Source: a virus. Taken from it: DNA of 45,902 nt. Of the stretch, positions 43,320 through 45,902 are shown piece after piece; positions within the stretch are counted from its first letter, which is position 1, and every line of letters starts with the position of its first letter. Position numbers and translations under genes: made by a program. The stretch is taken from the IMG/VR virus record IMGVR_UViG_3300020152_000032, positions 1-45,902 of that record; one strand, written 5' to 3'. The notes below the pieces were generated by a model. That model did no database searches and was not told where the DNA came from. It saw only the letters and a program-made list of their open reading frames with translations.

Positions 43320-45284
43320 TCAGCGCCGCTTGCCGAGCCAGCCGCCGCCGCCGCGCCGCGGGCCGCCGCCGCCGCCGAGCCAGCCGCCCGGTCGCTTCGG
43401 GCTGGGGCCGGGACCGGTTGCACGAAGGTCGGCGGCCGGCGTCGTTGGCCTGCGCGGCGAGCTCGGCGGCGGCGGGGCGTCGCTGATGCGGTCGACGCCG
43501 AGCTGCGCCGCGGCGGCGCGCGCGTAGACCCGGGCGTCGAGGAAGTGGTTCTCGCGACCGGGCTGGACGCGCCACTCGCGGATCGTGAAGCCGCTCCGCT
43601 TCCGGCCGGTGACTAGGTGCTCGGCCGTGAGCTGCTTGAAGAACTCCTCGTCGTAGTCCGCGGGGAAGTGGCAGAACCCCGGCGGCGGCGGCTCACCCTC
43701 CGCGGGGCGCGGCAGCCGGAGCAGGCCGTAGAGCTCGGTCTTCACGACGTCGACGCCTACGGACCAGACCTTCGTGCCGCGTCGGCGCGCCTTGCCCGAC
43801 TGGGCCACCTCGACCGCCTTGGGCGTCCCGAGGATCGTCCGCTGGCTGGCGACGCCCTTGACGGCCAGGACGCGGCCAACATGGCGACCAGCCCAGTTGT
43901 AGACGTGCTGGGTGTTGTAGCCCGAGTCGACCGCCATCATCGCGATCGGGAAGATCAGTCCCTCCGGCCCCGGGAAGGTCCGCACCAGCAGCTCGTCGAG
44001 CTTGTGCCAGGTGGCCTCATCCGCGGTGTCTCCAGCGATGACGCCCTTGTCGACCGACCACTGCTCGAGCCTCGCGCCCCACCCGACCACCTCCCACCGA
44101 AGGCTGTCCTTCTGCACGTCCACGCCCGAGGTCAGGACGCGGACGCCGGCGGGCACGCTCCCCGCGGGGTAGTCCTCGCGGCGCAAGAAGAGCTTTTCCC
44201 AATCAGGCGCTTCACCCTTCTCGTGCCAGGTCTCGCCGAGGACGGTGTTGATGAACGTCTTGAGCTTCTCGGGGCCCGCCGCGTTCGCGGCGACGAACTC
44301 CGACGCGATGTGGCCCCATGTCGCGTTCGGCGCGTAGCTGACCGCGGCCCACAGGTGGAAACTGCGATGGGTGCCGCCTGGCTTCTCGGCACGCCACTCG
44401 CCGTGCTCGACCATCCACCGCTTGTCCTTGTGCTCGATGATGCAGCCGTTCCGCTTGCAGACGAAGAAGGCCTCCTCGGGCTTCCCGTCCGGCCACCGCA
44501 TGAAGTGGCCACCTCTCTCGCTCTCCCGGAACGCGAAGAAGTCCATGTGGCCGCAGTGCGGGCACGGGACGTGGTACCTGCGGCGGTCGCCGCGCTCGAA
44601 CTCCTCCTCGATCCGGCTCGCGCCGCTGGTGAGCGGCGTGGATCCGAGGATCGCCTTGCGGTTCCAGAACGCCTGGGACCGCATCATTCCTAGCTTGATC
44701 TGGTCGCCCTCAGTCCCCGCGCTCGCCGGGTAGGCGTCAACCTCGTCGAACATGACCACGCGGCGGCTCACTCGGCGGAAGCCGGCGCCGCTGTTCGCGC
44801 CGACGAGCGACAGCACTCCACCCGGGAACTTCTTGTGCAGCAGCGTCGCCGAGGCGTCCTTCGGCCCCTTGCCACGTCCCTCGCGATCTCGAAAGACCGT
44901 CTCGGCCAGCACCGGGACGTCGCGAAGCATCGGCGCGATGGTCTCCTTCGAGAAGTTCTTCGCGTCGTCCACGGTCGGCTGGACGACCAGCATCGAGCTG
45001 GGCTCGTGCTCGATGAAGTAGCCGATCGCCGCGCTGAGCATCAGCGTGTAGCCGACGCGGGCGCTCTTCTCGACGGTCACCTGGGTAACGTCGGGGTCGG
45101 TGATCGCATCCATGATGCCGCGCTGGTACGGCAGCGTCCGCCAGCGCCCAGGCTCGGCGGCCGTCTCGGCGCTCAACACGAAGTAGCGGTCGGCCCAGAC
45201 GGACAGGGACAGCTTGTCGGCGGGCCGGAGCCCGGCCATGCGCGCGCGGACGATGGCGCGCTCGAGCGCCGCGCCCGAGCTCAC
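43320..45284 (-). CDS. Terminase large subunit (GpA family)
   Basis: This 654-residue packaging motor matches the lambda GpA family. The ATPase has Walker A-like VEKSARVGYT (71-80) and Walker B VVMFDEVD (176-183). A zinc site follows, CPHCGHMDFF (241-250) and CKRNGC (276-281). The nuclease domain includes GVDVQKD (D389) and AVDSGY (D453). The last 35 residues are a Gly/Arg-rich repeat tail (RPGGWLGGGGGPRRGGGGWL). Start GTG 45284 overlaps the small-subunit stop by 4 bp. The product should cut at the cos site beside it. Confidence 0.93.
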   Translation of the reverse strand: MSSGAALERAIVRARMAGLRPADKLSLSVWADRYFVLSAETAAEPGRWRTLPYQRGIMDAITDPDVTQVTVEKSARVGYTLMLSAAIGYFIEHEPSSMLVVQPTVDDAKNFSKETIAPMLRDVPVLAETVFRDREGRGKGPKDASATLLHKKFPGGVLSLVGANSGAGFRRVSRRVVMFDEVDAYPASAGTEGDQIKLGMMRSQAFWNRKAILGSTPLTSGASRIEEEFERGDRRRYHVPCPHCGHMDFFAFRESERGGHFMRWPDGKPEEAFFVCKRNGCIIEHKDKRWMVEHGEWRAEKPGGTHRSFHLWAAVSYAPNATWGHIASEFVAANAAGPEKLKTFINTVLGETWHEKGEAPDWEKLFLRREDYPAGSVPAGVRVLTSGVDVQKDSLRWEVVGWGARLEQWSVDKGVIAGDTADEATWHKLDELLVRTFPGPEGLIFPIAMMAVDSGYNTQHVYNWAGRHVGRVLAVKGVASQRTILGTPKAVEVAQSGKARRRGTKVWSVGVDVVKTELYGLLRLPRPAEGEPPPPGFCHFPADYDEEFFKQLTAEHLVTGRKRSGFTIREWRVQPGRENHFLDARVYARAAAAQLGVDRISDAPPPPSSPRRPTTPAADLRATGPGPSPKRPGGWLGGGGGPRRGGGGWLGKRR

Positions 45285-45835
45285 GCGGCCTCAGCGGTGT
45301 CGTCCTCGGCAACCTCCGCGGAGAGATCCTCGAGCGCCTCGCGAATCAGCGACTCGATCATCTCCACCTGCTCGCGCGTCAGGCCCGGGTCACGCTGGCG
45401 GCAGCGCGTGGGGACACCGAGCAGCTTCGACCTGCACGACGAGAACACGCCGGTGAGTCGGGTCTCGACCTCGTCGACCGAGATCACGCTGCCGCGCTTC
45501 TCCTCAAGCTCGATCTCGGCGAGCTCGGCTCGCGCGGCGTCGAGCCTCGCCAGCGCAGCCTCGCGCTCCGCGCGGCTCCGGTTGTAGCTGTCCGCCACCT
45601 CGTCGAGGTCGCCGCCGTCGCCGCGCGGAGGGTGATCGATCCTGGGCCGCGTGTTGGCGGCCAGCTCCTGCTCGGCCAGGTCGGGGTCGCCGACCTTAGC
45701 CGCGCCGCCCACGTAGACGATCGACTTGGTCAGGCGGCCCGTCTCGATCGCCTTCTGGATGGCGCGATGGGTCAGGCCGACGCGGCGCGCGAACGCCGCG
45801 ACGTCCATCGGCTTCGCCTTCGGCTTCCTGGCCAC
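45281..45835 (-). CDS. Terminase small subunit (Nu1-like)
   Basis: This 184-residue protein should recognise cos. Its N-terminus (MDVAAFARRVGLTHRAIQKA, IETGRLTKSIVYVGGAAKVG) is an excisionase-like HTH, as in Nu1 and related small terminases, followed by a coiled coil (EAALARLDAARAELAEIELE) and an acidic C-terminus. The start is GTG. Just upstream, AGGTAGC is repeated twice (45840-45853 on the minus strand), near the ribosome site and a possible terminase-binding site. Confidence 0.85.
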   Translation of the reverse strand: MARKPKAKPMDVAAFARRVGLTHRAIQKAIETGRLTKSIVYVGGAAKVGDPDLAEQELAANTRPRIDHPPRGDGGDLDEVADSYNRSRAEREAALARLDAARAELAEIELEEKRGSVISVDEVETRLTGVFSSCRSKLLGVPTRCRQRDPGLTREQVEMIESLIREALEDLSAEVAEDDTAEAA

Positions 45836-45890
45836 CTGGCTGCTACCTGCTACCTATTCCGGCGAAATCATTCACTAGTTGAAAGCCGCG
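45836..45890. promoter_or_regulatory. cos-proximal region upstream of terminase
   Basis: These 55 bp separate the small-terminase start from the terminal repeat. They hold two tandem AGGTAGC units (minus strand), an AT-richer patch around ACTAGT (45874-45879), and AGCCG (45884-45888), one half of the dyad around the overhang. In lambda the corresponding region holds cosB sites bound by Nu1. That role here is inference. Confidence 0.45.
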
Positions 45891-45902
45891 GCGTCCCGCA
45901 CC
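45891..45902. repeat. Terminal 12-bp direct repeat, right copy of the putative cos overhang
   Basis: GCGTCCCGCACC is identical to 1-12. In the virion the two would be one 12-nt cohesive end pair, and the unique genome length would be 45890 bp. The repeat does not extend beyond 12 bp in the sequence given. Assembly overlaps are normally much longer than this. Confidence 0.7.

Noticed and set aside
1-45902. CRISPR array
   Set aside because: No regularly spaced repeats with unique spacers were seen. Repeats found are short tandem units or palindromes.
1-45902. Transposase or Mu-type transposition genes
   Set aside because: Despite the Mu-like tail, no DDE transposase or MuB-like gene was recognised. 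Integration is by a tyrosine integrase at a tRNA.

Overview
The window reads as one complete temperate phage genome of about 45.9 kb and very high GC content. The first 12 bases (GCGTCCCGCACC) recur as the last 12 bases. That junction lies 56 bp upstream of the small terminase gene, where a lambda-type cos site is expected. The simplest reading is a linear virion genome with filled-in 12-nt cohesive ends. A tyrosine integrase followed by a copy of the 3' half of a tRNA-Leu gene (attP) shows that this is the phage form and not an integrated prophage. The host is not named by the sequence. High GC, GTG starts, a lipobox lipoprotein and a contractile tail suggest a high-GC Gram-negative host such as a myxobacterium or another proteobacterium; this is a weak inference.

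Layout. (1) The left minus-strand arm runs from 6165 to 98: replisome organiser with an iteron-like repeat block, DnaC-type helicase loader, a run of small zinc-knuckle and membrane proteins, a PD-(D/E)XK-like nuclease, and a GpZ-like tail protein. It runs into cos. (2) Across cos the same strand continues from 45835 down to 23503 as the virion operon: Nu1/GpA-type terminase, gpW, lambda-type portal, a prohead protease fused to the major capsid protein, a lipoprotein, DUF2190, head-tail joiner and tail terminator. It then switches to a Mu-type contractile tail: DUF2635, sheath, tube, gp41 with a -1 frameshift to gp42, tape measure, N, P, gp45, gp47, an Ig-like tail protein, gp48, fibre and gp46. 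It ends in a block of small membrane proteins. (3) The plus-strand arm, 6235-22026, carries a SWIM protein, an OB-fold membrane protein, the lysogeny switch (7.5-8.6 kb, repressor facing a Cro-position gene with shared operators), RecT-like and Cas4-like recombination genes, a MerR regulator, a HerA-like ATPase with tandem winged helices, many small accessory genes, integrase and attP, a DNA adenine methylase, and a zinc D,D-peptidase endolysin. (4) A HigBA-type toxin-antitoxin pair (22803-23495) sits between the arms.

How it works together. The genes interlock by ATGA, GTGA or TGATG overlaps, so translation is probably coupled along each arm. A short XRE repressor appears to control two promoter regions through duplicated operators. 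The head is lambda-like and the tail Mu-like. Two morphogenesis genes are out of their usual places: the GpZ-like gene is upstream of cos, and gp46 follows the fibre gene. The endolysin is on the plus arm, whereas the candidate holins, including a protein resembling the low-affinity iron permease family, close the minus arm.

All family assignments come from reading the translated sequence without database searches.
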